DNA of 64,000 bases from Pseudomonadota bacterium (GTDB taxonomy: Bacteria; Pseudomonadota; Gammaproteobacteria; Steroidobacterales; Steroidobacteraceae): the NCBI GenBank assembly GCA_018241505.1, contig JAFEDS010000016.1, positions 248,001 to 312,000 of the forward strand, read 5' to 3'. Every line of letters starts with the position of its first letter. Position 1 is the first letter of the stretch. The notes beneath the pieces were generated by a model. That model ran no database searches. It had not been told where the DNA came from and worked only from the letters and a program-made list of their open reading frames with translations. Positions 8,141-15,963 of this stretch are shown one piece after another. Made by a program: the position numbers and the translations under genes.

Positions 8141-9451
8141 ATGCAAACTCACATTTTGATTGCGCTACTGGCGGGTATCGCGGTCGCGCCCGCCGGCGCA
8201 GCCACCAGCCTGGACTCAGAGATTTCTGCTCGTGCCCAGGCGACCGCTCCCCAGGTGATTGCCTGGCGCCGGCAGATTCATGCCGATCCCGAGCTTTCCA
8301 ACGAGGAAGAGCACACCGCGGCACTGGTAGCCGGTGAGTTGCGCAATCTCGGTATGGAGGTGCAAACCGGAATAGCGCATCACGGGGTTGTCGGGTTATT
8401 GCGGGGCGGAAAGCCCGGAGGTGTGGTTGCGCTTCGCGCAGATATGGATGCGCTGCCCGTGGAGGAAGCGACGGGTCTGCCGTTCGCTTCGCACAAGACG
8501 GTGCAATTGGGGAGCCATGTCGTTCATGTTGCCCACGCGTGTGGACACGATGCGCATACGGCGATGCTGTTGGGAGCGGCAGCCGTTTTGACACAGATGC
8601 GGCAACGGATTCCGGGAAGTGTCAAATTCATCTTTCAGCCGGCTGAAGAGGATCACCCGGCCAATGATGGCGGTGCGCGGCTGATGATCGCTCGGGGCGC
8701 ATTGGCAAATCCGGCGCCGACCGCCATTTTCGGTTTGCACGTACGACCTGGAACGCCGGGGACTATTTACTACACCTCGGGCGCTACCATGGCCGGCAGC
8801 GATGACATCAGTATCGTCTTGACGGGTAAGCAGACACATGGAGCAATGCCCTGGGCAGGTATCGACACCATCACTCTGTCGGCGCAGATCATTGAAGCTC
8901 TGAATGGAATCTCCAGCCGACAGCTCGACCCTTCGGCAGGTCCCAACGTCATTACAATCGCGACACTGCGCGGCAGCGAGCGCAGCAACATCATTCCCGA
9001 GACGGTGTCGTTGGGCGGGGTGCTCAGGACACTAAACACGGCGGCACGCGACAGCGCCCTGGTTCGAATCCGCCGCACCGTCACGGACCTGGCGGATAGC
9101 TGGGGAGCGAAAGCCGGGCTGTCGCCGGATGACGAGCCCTACCCTGTCACCTTCAACGATCCAACACTGACAGCGCGCATGCTTCCGGCCCTGGCACGGG
9201 CCGCCGGCGGGGAGTCACGACTCGTCAGCAGCCCTCCCGTCATGGCTTCGGAAGACTTCGCGTTTTACCAGCAGAAAATTCCGGGTGTGTATTTCTTCTT
9301 GGGCATCAGCCCCGATGGAGTTTCCATGGACGAGACTCCGCCGAACCATTCTCCCTACTTCACGGTGAACGAGGCGGCCCTCGCGGTCGGGGTCAAAGCG
9401 CACGTCACCGTGGCACTGAACTATCTCGAGCAAGAGGCGCGACGCCGATGA
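8141..9451 (+). CDS. Exported M20-family amidohydrolase (N-acyl-amino acid hydrolase type)
   Basis: The 436-residue protein has a signal peptide (cleavage after residue 20, APAGA/AT). Metal-site segments of the M20D/amidohydrolase group are present: ADMDALPVEE (100-109), HACGHDAH (132-139), QPAEED and, near the C-terminus, PPNHSPYF with the last metal-binding His. Relatives such as hippurate hydrolase and N-acetyl amino-acid or dipeptide deacylases remove acyl groups from amino acids. Upstream in-frame starts exist as far as 8009, but they overlap the divergent transporter; the ATG at 8141 has GAGG upstream and gives the signal peptide. It overlaps the following serine hydrolase by ATGA. Together with the D-aminoacylase it would let the cell deacylate both L and D forms; that complementarity is inference. 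Confidence 0.9.
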   Translation: MQTHILIALLAGIAVAPAGAATSLDSEISARAQATAPQVIAWRRQIHADPELSNEEEHTAALVAGELRNLGMEVQTGIAHHGVVGLLRGGKPGGVVALRADMDALPVEEATGLPFASHKTVQLGSHVVHVAHACGHDAHTAMLLGAAAVLTQMRQRIPGSVKFIFQPAEEDHPANDGGARLMIARGALANPAPTAIFGLHVRPGTPGTIYYTSGATMAGSDDISIVLTGKQTHGAMPWAGIDTITLSAQIIEALNGISSRQLDPSAGPNVITIATLRGSERSNIIPETVSLGGVLRTLNTAARDSALVRIRRTVTDLADSWGAKAGLSPDDEPYPVTFNDPTLTARMLPALARAAGGESRLVSSPPVMASEDFAFYQQKIPGVYFFLGISPDGVSMDETPPNHSPYFTVNEAALAVGVKAHVTVALNYLEQEARRR

Positions 9452-11364
9452 CGCGGATGCTGTGGGTTATGTTGTGTAGCTACCTGATCATCCCTGCAGT
9501 GGGTATGGCTAAGCCGATCGATGTAGATGAGCTGCGTAGTTTTGTCGACGGGGTCGTCACGGATGCCATGGAACGGGATGTCATCGCAGGCGTGAGTGTC
9601 GCCATCGTCGATCGCTCGGGGGTTCTGTTTAGCAAGGGTTATGGAGTTGCCTCGCTCAGTCCGGCACGAGCCATGGACAGCGACACCCTGAGCCGGGTCG
9701 GCTCAATTTCCAAGACGATTGTGTGGATTGCCCTCATGCAGCTCGCCGAACAGGGCAAGCTCAGTCTGGATGATCCGGTCAATCAACATCTGCCGCCGCC
9801 GCTTCAGATACCGGACGAGGGTTTCACCGAGCCCATTCGCATCCGGCATCTCATGACGCACTCGGCAGGATTCGAGCAGACCATCCTCGGCCACATGGAG
9901 GTCGAGGACGTCAATCGTGAGTTGCCACTGGAAACGTATCTGGCGCGCTACCGCCCGCATCGCGTGCTGCCGCCCGGTCAGCTCGCAGTCTATTCCAACT
10001 ACAGCGCCGCCCTCGCCGGAGTCATAGTTGCGCACACCAGCGGCATGTCCTGGGAAGACTATGCTGAAACCAAAGTCCTGCGGCCGCTCGGCATGCCGAC
10101 CGCGACATTTCGCGAGGCGATCCCCGCAGACATCGCGCGACAACGCGGATTACCACAGCCTGCAAGTCCCGTTGCTGCCGCGGTGATGAGCAAGGGATTT
10201 CATTGGCAGGAGGGACATCTCGAAGAGGCGGTTCCTGAAATCATCACTCATTACGCGCCCGCTGGTGCGCTCTTCGCGAGCGCAAACGGTATCGCCAGCT
10301 ACATGAGCAAACTACTCGACCCCGAGGGTCTCGTTCGGGCGGGAGTTCTGAATGCCCAGAGCGCGCACACCCTGTTGGAGCCCTCGTTCTCCAACGCAAA
10401 GGGATTCGGGGCAATCTATCACGGCTATTTTCAGTTTCCATTTCCGGGGTCGAACCTGGCCTTTGGTCACGATGGCTCCACTCGCTATCAACACGCGGTG
10501 ATGCTCATCGTACCGGATGTGGGCATAGGCCTATTCATCGCTGTGAACACGCCTTCAGGCCTGCCCCTGGTAGAGAGATTCCCCAATCTCCTCGGGCTGC
10601 ATTTGCTGGGTCAGAACGCTCCGGCGATGGCGGTACCTGACGCAGGCACGCACGCCAACTCCGAAGCTGCTGCTCTTGCAGGCACCTACCGCCCGATCCG
10701 GCGCGCCTTCTTTCGCACGGAGCGAGCCCTTCTCAACCTGCTGGCTCCCTCGGTTGAAGCGGCAGCCAATGGCGATCTTCTGGTTTCGGGTCTGTCCAAT
10801 GACGTGATGCGGTATCGCCCCATCGGGCACCACGTTTACCAGGAGCTCACAGGATTGGGGCGCATTGCCTTCCAACAGTCCGGGCATCGGCTGATGCTGC
10901 TCGACCCTACAGGATCCAACCCTCTAGAGAGGATCAGCTTCTGGGAAGGTCCCACGTGGTTCCTGCTGATTTTCGCACTGACTCACCTCGCCGCTGTCTG
11001 GGGATCGATCCGGTTCGTGCGCCAGGGACGTGCCGCGTTCGCATCCAGGATTACCGGTGGGTGGGGCATCCTGTCACTGGCATGGCTGGTGGCGCTCGTG
11101 CTGACCTGGGTTGCTATTGCGCCCTGGTTGTCCGATACCGAGGTGTTGATCATGCAATACCCGGGGAAGCTGTTTCCCCTGGCCTGCTGGCTGTTTCTGA
11201 TCTGCGCAATCGGCACGCTGATACTGATCGTGGCGCTCGCCGTGGTACGCCCGCGAGGATGGGCGGCACTACGTTGGATTGGGGTCTGTGCCGGTCTTCT
11301 GACCTTTGGCTGCTGTACGGTTACGTTCCACTACTGGGGGTTGCTCGGGTTCTGGGGATGGTAA
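9448..11364 (+). CDS. Serine hydrolase of the beta-lactamase/D-aminopeptidase fold with C-terminal membrane helices
   Basis: The protein has 638 residues with a signal peptide (cleavage near residue 20). The class C beta-lactamase/S12 fold is shown by SISK (Ser86-Lys89, nucleophile and base), YSN (182-184, second motif) and a C-terminal FGHDGST box (third motif). After about residue 490 there are four hydrophobic helices ending at the C-terminus, so the catalytic domain is anchored to the inner membrane facing the periplasm. Members of this fold include D-alanyl-D-alanine peptidases, D-aminopeptidases and esterases. Being translationally coupled to an M20 amidohydrolase and near a D-aminoacylase, a D-stereospecific peptidase or amidase is plausible. 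Substrate cannot be read from the sequence. Confidence 0.85.
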   Translation: MTRMLWVMLCSYLIIPAVGMAKPIDVDELRSFVDGVVTDAMERDVIAGVSVAIVDRSGVLFSKGYGVASLSPARAMDSDTLSRVGSISKTIVWIALMQLAEQGKLSLDDPVNQHLPPPLQIPDEGFTEPIRIRHLMTHSAGFEQTILGHMEVEDVNRELPLETYLARYRPHRVLPPGQLAVYSNYSAALAGVIVAHTSGMSWEDYAETKVLRPLGMPTATFREAIPADIARQRGLPQPASPVAAAVMSKGFHWQEGHLEEAVPEIITHYAPAGALFASANGIASYMSKLLDPEGLVRAGVLNAQSAHTLLEPSFSNAKGFGAIYHGYFQFPFPGSNLAFGHDGSTRYQHAVMLIVPDVGIGLFIAVNTPSGLPLVERFPNLLGLHLLGQNAPAMAVPDAGTHANSEAAALAGTYRPIRRAFFRTERALLNLLAPSVEAAANGDLLVSGLSNDVMRYRPIGHHVYQELTGLGRIAFQQSGHRLMLLDPTGSNPLERISFWEGPTWFLLIFALTHLAAVWGSIRFVRQGRAAFASRITGGWGILSLAWLVALVLTWVAIAPWLSDTEVLIMQYPGKLFPLACWLFLICAIGTLILIVALAVVRPRGWAALRWIGVCAGLLTFGCCTVTFHYWGLLGFWGW

Positions 11365-11627
11365 CGGCGGCCGTACCGATTGCTCACGCAGGTCTGAAAA
11401 AAAGCTAGGTTATTCAAGTCCTTAAAATCACTCAAAGGCGCCGAAAGCTGCTGCCTCGCCGGAACGCGAGCATCTCGTCCCTCTTGCCAGCGGACTTGCA
11501 CAAGACGATAACGGTCTTCAGATTGAGGCTGATGCCCGTGAACTCGAAAAACCCTGACGGCGGCATCCAATTAAGAACGAGTCTGAGGTATCAATCGAAG
11601 CCGACGAAACAACACTGGAGAAGAAAC
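11365..11627. other. Intergenic region with a possible LysR-start remnant
   Basis: No intact gene. On the minus strand near 11450-11390 the translation contains KDLNNLAFFQ, which resembles the first residues of LysR regulators, but similarity ends within about 12 residues. LysR genes often diverge from DoxX genes, so this may be a deletion scar. A short imperfect inverted repeat (GGTA-CGG/CCGTACC) follows the upstream stop codon. The DoxX ribosome binding site GGAG lies at 11617-11620. Confidence 0.3.
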
Positions 11628-12056
11628 ATGGCAACCATCAATCGCTATATACCCCTGGCCGGCCGTATTCTGATCAGCGTCCCGTTTATCATGAGTGGCC
11701 TGAGCAAGCTCACGGCCCATCAGTCAATAGTCGCATACATCAACAGTGTCGGGCTGCCGCTGCCGCAGCTCGGCTGGATCATTGCGGTCGCAGTGGAGCT
11801 CTTCGGCGGGGCGTTGCTTTTGCTCGGCTACCGTGCGCGGTTGGTTGCGCTCGTGATGGCGATTTTCGCGCTCGCAACAGCCTTCTTCTTTCACAACAAC
11901 TTCGCCGACCAGAATCAGATGATTCATTTCCTGAAGAACGTCATGCTCGCCGGCGGGTTGTTGCAGATCGTGTATTTCGGGGCCGGCCCGTTGAGCCTGG
12001 ATGCGCGCAGCGGCAAGACAACTCCGTCAATTCCCGGATCGCAGGCCGTGTCATGA
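11628..12056 (+). CDS. DoxX family membrane protein
   Basis: The 142-residue protein has four predicted transmembrane helices and the DoxX-family pattern: a first helix with ILISVPFIMSGLSKL, then GLPLPQLGWIIAVAVELFGG, then GYRARLVALVMAIF, then FFFHNNF and a C-terminal helix. DoxX proteins are small inner-membrane proteins often linked to redox or stress functions, and the molecular role of most is not established. I placed the start at the ATG at 11628, preceded by GGAG 7 bases upstream, instead of 11484, because the upstream extension does not look like protein. It stands alone, with no co-oriented neighbour within 2.7 kb. Confidence 0.88.
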   Translation: MATINRYIPLAGRILISVPFIMSGLSKLTAHQSIVAYINSVGLPLPQLGWIIAVAVELFGGALLLLGYRARLVALVMAIFALATAFFFHNNFADQNQMIHFLKNVMLAGGLLQIVYFGAGPLSLDARSGKTTPSIPGSQAVS

Positions 12057-12577
12057 ACAGAACCGGGCGCCAATCACCGTAGACCTAGGCGCTCGAGATC
12101 GTGTCGCCAGCCGATGTAGATGGGAACTACTACTCATCGAGCTCGAGCTGGCGCAGCCATTCGACCAGGCCCTTGGGCAAAGTGCCAAGGGTCGGGCGTA
12201 CTCTTGAACATGGTTCGTAAATGCTCAGCGGACGCAGGTGAACAACGCTTGTCGCCACCGTCCTTCCGCACGCGATATGCCGCCGGCTCACCGACAGCGC
12301 TTAAACGCCGGGCTCGAAAGACACCCCTCTCCCAGGGCTGGAGCACGTGGAACACTTAGTCGCCGCTATTGTCCACTCTGAGCGCTAAAGCCGATGACCT
12401 GCGCAAAATCGACCGTCTCATTGCGCACCAGAGGCCGTGCCCACCAGCAAACACTGAGAATGATCCCGAGCGTGCCAAACACCGTCAGCGTCGCAACTCT
12501 CAAATCAGCCGACCGGCCTTGGGGGTCACCCGCTGCCCCATGAGGTCGCCGACTGTTCACAAGCCGGGAAATCGAGC
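12057..12577. other. 521-base stretch without a convincing gene
   Basis: Several short open frames are present. A minus-strand frame ending near 12130 finishes PKGLVEWLRQLELDE but is closed upstream by a stop at about 12300. A minus-strand frame at 12366-12593 contains one hydrophobic segment (LTVFGTLGIILSVCWW) but overlaps the end of the SDR gene and lacks a good start. Both could be remnants of deleted genes. I see no RNA gene, terminator or mobile element here. Confidence 0.4.
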
Positions 12578-13372
12578 CTACTGCGCTGTCCAACCCCCAT
12601 CAATCGCAATGGACTGACCCGTGATGTTGCGGGCCGCGCTACCCATCAGGAAGATCGCGAGCGCCGCGATTTCTTCCGGCGTCACAAACGCCTTTTTGGG
12701 CATGGGCGCGAGCATGATCTGCCGCTCCACCAACTCAGGCGACAATCCGTGCTCCCGCGACTGAGCCTCAATTTGCTTCTCAACGAGCGGTGTGCGCACA
12801 TACGCCGGGCAAATCGTGTTGACGGTGATATCCGTGTCCGCGGTTTCGAGCGCCACGGACTTCGACAAGCCGACGAGTCCGTGTTTGGCCGCGGTGTACG
12901 CGCTCTTGAATGGCGAGGCAATGAGCGAGTGGATTGAGCCGATGTTGACAATACGGCCAAAGCCACGCTCGCGCATGCCAGGCAGCACCGCTCGCATCAT
13001 GTTAGCGGCGCCGGTGAGCATGACCGCCACCAGCAATTCCCAGCGCTCCGCAGGAAACGCCTCCAGACGCGCAACCTGTTGCAAACCCGCGTTATTGATC
13101 AAGACATCGATCCCGCGGATGCACTCATTCGCAGCGTCTATTTGCGCCGTGTCGGTCACGTCGAGCTCCAGCCCGTGCGCACGGCCGCCGGACTGCGAAA
13201 TGTGTGCCGCTACTTCCGCGGCAGCCCGACCATCCCTATCGGCGACCACGACCTCGTGGCCCGCTGCAGCCATTGCCTGCGCAAGGGCCGCACCAATTCC
13301 GCTGCCCGCGCCCGTGATCATCACGCGACGGATGAGTATCGAATCCGGAGAACTGCAAACAATATTGCTCAT
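12578..13372 (-). CDS. Short-chain dehydrogenase, 3-hydroxybutyrate dehydrogenase-like
   Basis: The 264-residue Rossmann-fold SDR has the cofactor motif GAGSGIG (about residues 21-27), NNAG, the catalytic Ser in NIGSIHSLIASPFK and Tyr-Lys in SAYTAAKHG. The run SIHSLIASPFKSAYTAAKHG, the ICPAYVRTPLVEKQI segment and the TGQSIAIDGGWTAQ ending match D-3-hydroxybutyrate dehydrogenase (BdhA) closely. That enzyme interconverts 3-hydroxybutyrate and acetoacetate with NAD. The frame is open to 13444, but the ATG at 13372 gives a normal-length protein; no strong ribosome binding site is seen. It follows the epimerase-like gene in the same orientation after 71 bases. Another SDR activity of the same subgroup cannot be excluded. 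Confidence 0.82.
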   Translation of the reverse strand: MSNIVCSSPDSILIRRVMITGAGSGIGAALAQAMAAAGHEVVVADRDGRAAAEVAAHISQSGGRAHGLELDVTDTAQIDAANECIRGIDVLINNAGLQQVARLEAFPAERWELLVAVMLTGAANMMRAVLPGMRERGFGRIVNIGSIHSLIASPFKSAYTAAKHGLVGLSKSVALETADTDITVNTICPAYVRTPLVEKQIEAQSREHGLSPELVERQIMLAPMPKKAFVTPEEIAALAIFLMGSAARNITGQSIAIDGGWTAQ

Positions 13373-13443
13373 CGACCAGAGTCTAGCGCACCCGATAGTG
13401 GGCGAATCGACGATTGAGTCGGTATATCGTGCAATTCGGAGCA

Positions 13444-14136
13444 TCAGGCAACACGCCGGCCTCCGAGCTCACTTCCAATTTGCCGCAGGCTGGGGACATC
13501 CCAGGTTCGAATACCTCGAGCAGGCGTTTCAATCGCGTGTACCAGGCATCGCAACAGCGTTTCGATACTGAGCAGGCCAAGTCTATGTGCAGTCGCCCGT
13601 GTTGCCGGAAGCAGCTCGAAAAGTCTGTACAGGGGAAGAATCGCCAGAGGCCAGTAGTGACCGGGCCCGACGACGTACCACGGTTGCAAAAAGGTGCACG
13701 GAATCGCCGTGGCCGTGAAGGCCTGTTCGGCACGTTGGCGCGCCTCAACGTACGCATGCATCACCGGGGCCGGTCGAGCGACACTGACATACACGATGTG
13801 AGCAATGCCGGCAGCCGCGGCAGCCCGAGCGGCAACGCGGGCCGACGCCAGATCGACGGAGTCAAACAAGGCGGCCTTCGTCGGACTCGGATGCGCCACA
13901 CCGACCAGGTGCACCAAAGTGTCCATGCCCTGCACCGCCGCGGCGACGGATGAATCATCCAGGGCATCCCCTGTTACAACCTCACAGCCTGGCGGAAGCG
14001 CGCGACCCGACGACCGCACCAGGGCCCTGACCGCGTGTCCACGCCAGAGCAGGCGCTGGACCAGCCGGCTTCCGACATAGCCCGTTGCCCCAGTGGTCAG
14101 GACACGGTGTGGTACAGACTTCGCCTGGGAATCCAA
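13444..14136 (-). CDS. NAD(P)-binding epimerase/dehydratase-like protein
   Basis: The protein has about 230 residues, starting with a Rossmann motif TTGATGYVGSRLVQRLL and continuing HAVRALVRS, then GDALDDSSVAAAVQGMDTLVHLVG, the pattern of NmrA/atypical-SDR proteins (complex I NDUFA9-like or YwnB-like). It lacks a clear YxxxK catalytic pair in the standard position, so it may be a binding or regulatory member instead of an epimerase. The frame is open to 14325, but that extension runs into the AsnC gene and does not look like protein. The TTG at 14136, with GGGGAG about 7 bases upstream, is my preferred start; this is uncertain. Substrate unknown. Confidence 0.65.
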   Translation of the reverse strand: MDSQAKSVPHRVLTTGATGYVGSRLVQRLLWRGHAVRALVRSSGRALPPGCEVVTGDALDDSSVAAAVQGMDTLVHLVGVAHPSPTKAALFDSVDLASARVAARAAAAAGIAHIVYVSVARPAPVMHAYVEARQRAEQAFTATAIPCTFLQPWYVVGPGHYWPLAILPLYRLFELLPATRATAHRLGLLSIETLLRCLVHAIETPARGIRTWDVPSLRQIGSELGGRRVA

Positions 14137-14300
14137 TGGAATGCTCCCCGATGGTCGGCAACGATTCGCGCGGCGAACGAGCCTCCGAGCATTCCCTGGC
14201 GCTGAAATTCGACTCCCATCGCAGCCGCAGCGCAGTGACTTGGTGTTATCTGCCGCAGAGGATACTCCCCGCCGGTGCTTTTTGGCGAGTCTGTCCGCGG

Positions 14301-14765
14301 TTATATCGAATCCTGCCGCGTCCACTTGGTCGCGAGCAGAATCGACGACGTCGTCATTTCAACTCCCGCCAGCTCACCGATCCTGTCAATCAACTCGTTC
14401 AGCTCGGCCGCACTGCCCGCCTCCAACATGGCAATCAAGTCGTACACACCGCTGATGGCATGTAGAGAGACGATCTGGGGAATGGCCTGAAGCTGCTTCT
14501 CCGTGGCGCGAGCGAGCTTGCCCGTTACCTTGATGAGCACATGGGCCCGGATTTGCCGCCGGTCGATCTCAGGATTGATGCGAACGGTGAATCCCTCGAT
14601 GACGCCCGCCTGCTCCAGTTTCTGAATCCGGGCGTAAATGGTGGCCCGCGAAACACCGAGGGTCTTGGACAGCCGCGCAATCGGCATGCGCGCATCCTTG
14701 CGCAGCAGGGCCAGCAGACGGCGATCCAGGGCATCGGGTGACAAAGTGTCATTTGAGCTAGACAT
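14301..14765 (-). CDS. AsnC/Lrp family transcriptional regulator
   Basis: The 154-residue protein has an N-terminal helix-turn-helix (ALDRRLLALLRKDARMPIAR, LGVSRATIYARIQKLEQ) and a C-terminal RAM ligand-binding domain (IVSLHAISGVYDLIAMLE). Lrp/AsnC proteins sense amino acids and form dimer-to-octamer assemblies. It diverges, with a 94-base spacer, from the lysine-degradation pair, so it most likely regulates that operon in response to lysine or an intermediate. Saccharopine-pathway operons with an adjacent AsnC gene are known in other bacteria. The start at 14765 gives a full-length family member. Confidence 0.92.
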   Translation of the reverse strand: MSSSNDTLSPDALDRRLLALLRKDARMPIARLSKTLGVSRATIYARIQKLEQAGVIEGFTVRINPEIDRRQIRAHVLIKVTGKLARATEKQLQAIPQIVSLHAISGVYDLIAMLEAGSAAELNELIDRIGELAGVEMTTSSILLATKWTRQDSI

Positions 14766-14859
14766 TTTGTAATTCTAGCGCATCCGCGGCGACGAAATGC
14801 GTAGTTCAATCTGGACTGCCTGCTCGTCACACTGGGCGCCACTTTTCCGGGAGACATCA

Positions 14860-15963
14860 ATGAAAGAGATCCTTTTGGCGGGTGCCGGCAAGATTGGCAG
14901 CGTCATTGCACATATGCTGACTTCCACGGGTGATTATCGCGTCACCGTGGCCGACCGTTCGGCCGGGCAGCTCGAGGGTCTCCCCCACAATTCGCTGTTG
15001 GAACGGCAGGTGCTGGATTTCACCAATCCCGAGGCGCTCTCCAAGGCACTGCGCGGCAAATTCGCCGTCATGAGCGCGGCTCCGTACAGCATCACGAGCC
15101 ACATCGCACGGGCGGCGCGGCTGGCAGGCACCAATTACCTGGATTTGACCGAGGATGTGGCGACTACGCGTCTGGTCAAGACACTGGCCAGCGATGCCGA
15201 CACCGCCTTTATTCCCCAGTGCGGCCTCGCTCCCGGTTTCATTTCCATTGTCGCTCACGATCTCATTTCGCGATTCGACACGCTCGATTGCGTGCGGCTG
15301 CGGGTCGGCGCTCTGCCCCAATTCCCCTCCAACGCGCTCAACTACAACCTGACCTGGAGCACCGACGGCGTCATCAACGAGTACATCCAGCCTTGTGAAG
15401 CCATCGTCGATGGCACGCTGCGCGAGGTTCCTGCGCTCGAAGAGTTGGAAGAGTTCTCACTCGATGGCGTGCGCTACGAGGCATTCAACACCTCGGGTGG
15501 ACTGGGAACCCTGTGCGAGACTCTCAAAGGAAAGGTCAGGACCCTGAATTATCGGACGGTCCGTTATCCCGGGCATCGCAACATCATGAAGGCGCTGATT
15601 CATGACCTGCGCCTGAGCGAGCGGCCTGAGGTGCTGAAGGACCTTCTCGAGCACGCGATCCCCGGCACGATGCAGGACGTTGTGCTGGTGTTCGTCACCG
15701 TGACCGGACAGAAGGGCGGCCGTTACCTCCAGGAGACCTACGCCAACAAGATCTACGGCCGTGACATTGGCGGCGTACCCTGCAGCGCGATCCAGATCAC
15801 CACCGCAAGTGGAATCTGCGCCGTGCTCGACCTGATTGCTGCCGGCCAGCTTCCCGCCAAGGGTTTTGTGCGACAGGAGCAGATTCCCCTGCGGGCATTC
15901 CTGGCCAACCGGTTCGGTGCGGCCTATGCACAAACCCAGTCCAACATTGCGCGGGTAGCCTGA
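14860..15963 (+). CDS. Saccharopine dehydrogenase family protein (saccharopine or lysine 6-dehydrogenase)
   Basis: The 367-residue protein starts with a Rossmann motif (ILLAGAGKIGSVIAHML) and has the family segments AAPYSITSHIARAARLAGTNYLDLTED and QCGLAPGFISIVAHD. Members reduce or oxidise C-N bonds of lysine derivatives: saccharopine dehydrogenase splits saccharopine into glutamate and alpha-aminoadipate semialdehyde, while the related, similarly short lysine 6-dehydrogenase makes the same semialdehyde directly from lysine. The length and the absence of a lysine-ketoglutarate reductase gene beside it leave both options open. I took the ATG at 14860 because of the Rossmann start; GGGAG lies at 14849-14853. 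Its stop overlaps the next ATG (TGATG), so it is coupled to the semialdehyde dehydrogenase that would consume its product. Confidence 0.87.
   Translation: MKEILLAGAGKIGSVIAHMLTSTGDYRVTVADRSAGQLEGLPHNSLLERQVLDFTNPEALSKALRGKFAVMSAAPYSITSHIARAARLAGTNYLDLTEDVATTRLVKTLASDADTAFIPQCGLAPGFISIVAHDLISRFDTLDCVRLRVGALPQFPSNALNYNLTWSTDGVINEYIQPCEAIVDGTLREVPALEELEEFSLDGVRYEAFNTSGGLGTLCETLKGKVRTLNYRTVRYPGHRNIMKALIHDLRLSERPEVLKDLLEHAIPGTMQDVVLVFVTVTGQKGGRYLQETYANKIYGRDIGGVPCSAIQITTASGICAVLDLIAAGQLPAKGFVRQEQIPLRAFLANRFGAAYAQTQSNIARVA

Noticed and set aside
12134-12355. Minus-strand open frames in the 521-base gap, including a tail PKGLVEWLRQLELDE
   Set aside because: The promising frame is closed by a stop about 57 codons upstream and has no start signal; too little to call a gene or a specific pseudogene.
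14137-14325. N-terminal extension of the epimerase-like frame into the AsnC gene
   Set aside because: The translation is Arg/Ser-rich without fold features and runs 25 bases into the AsnC coding sequence.
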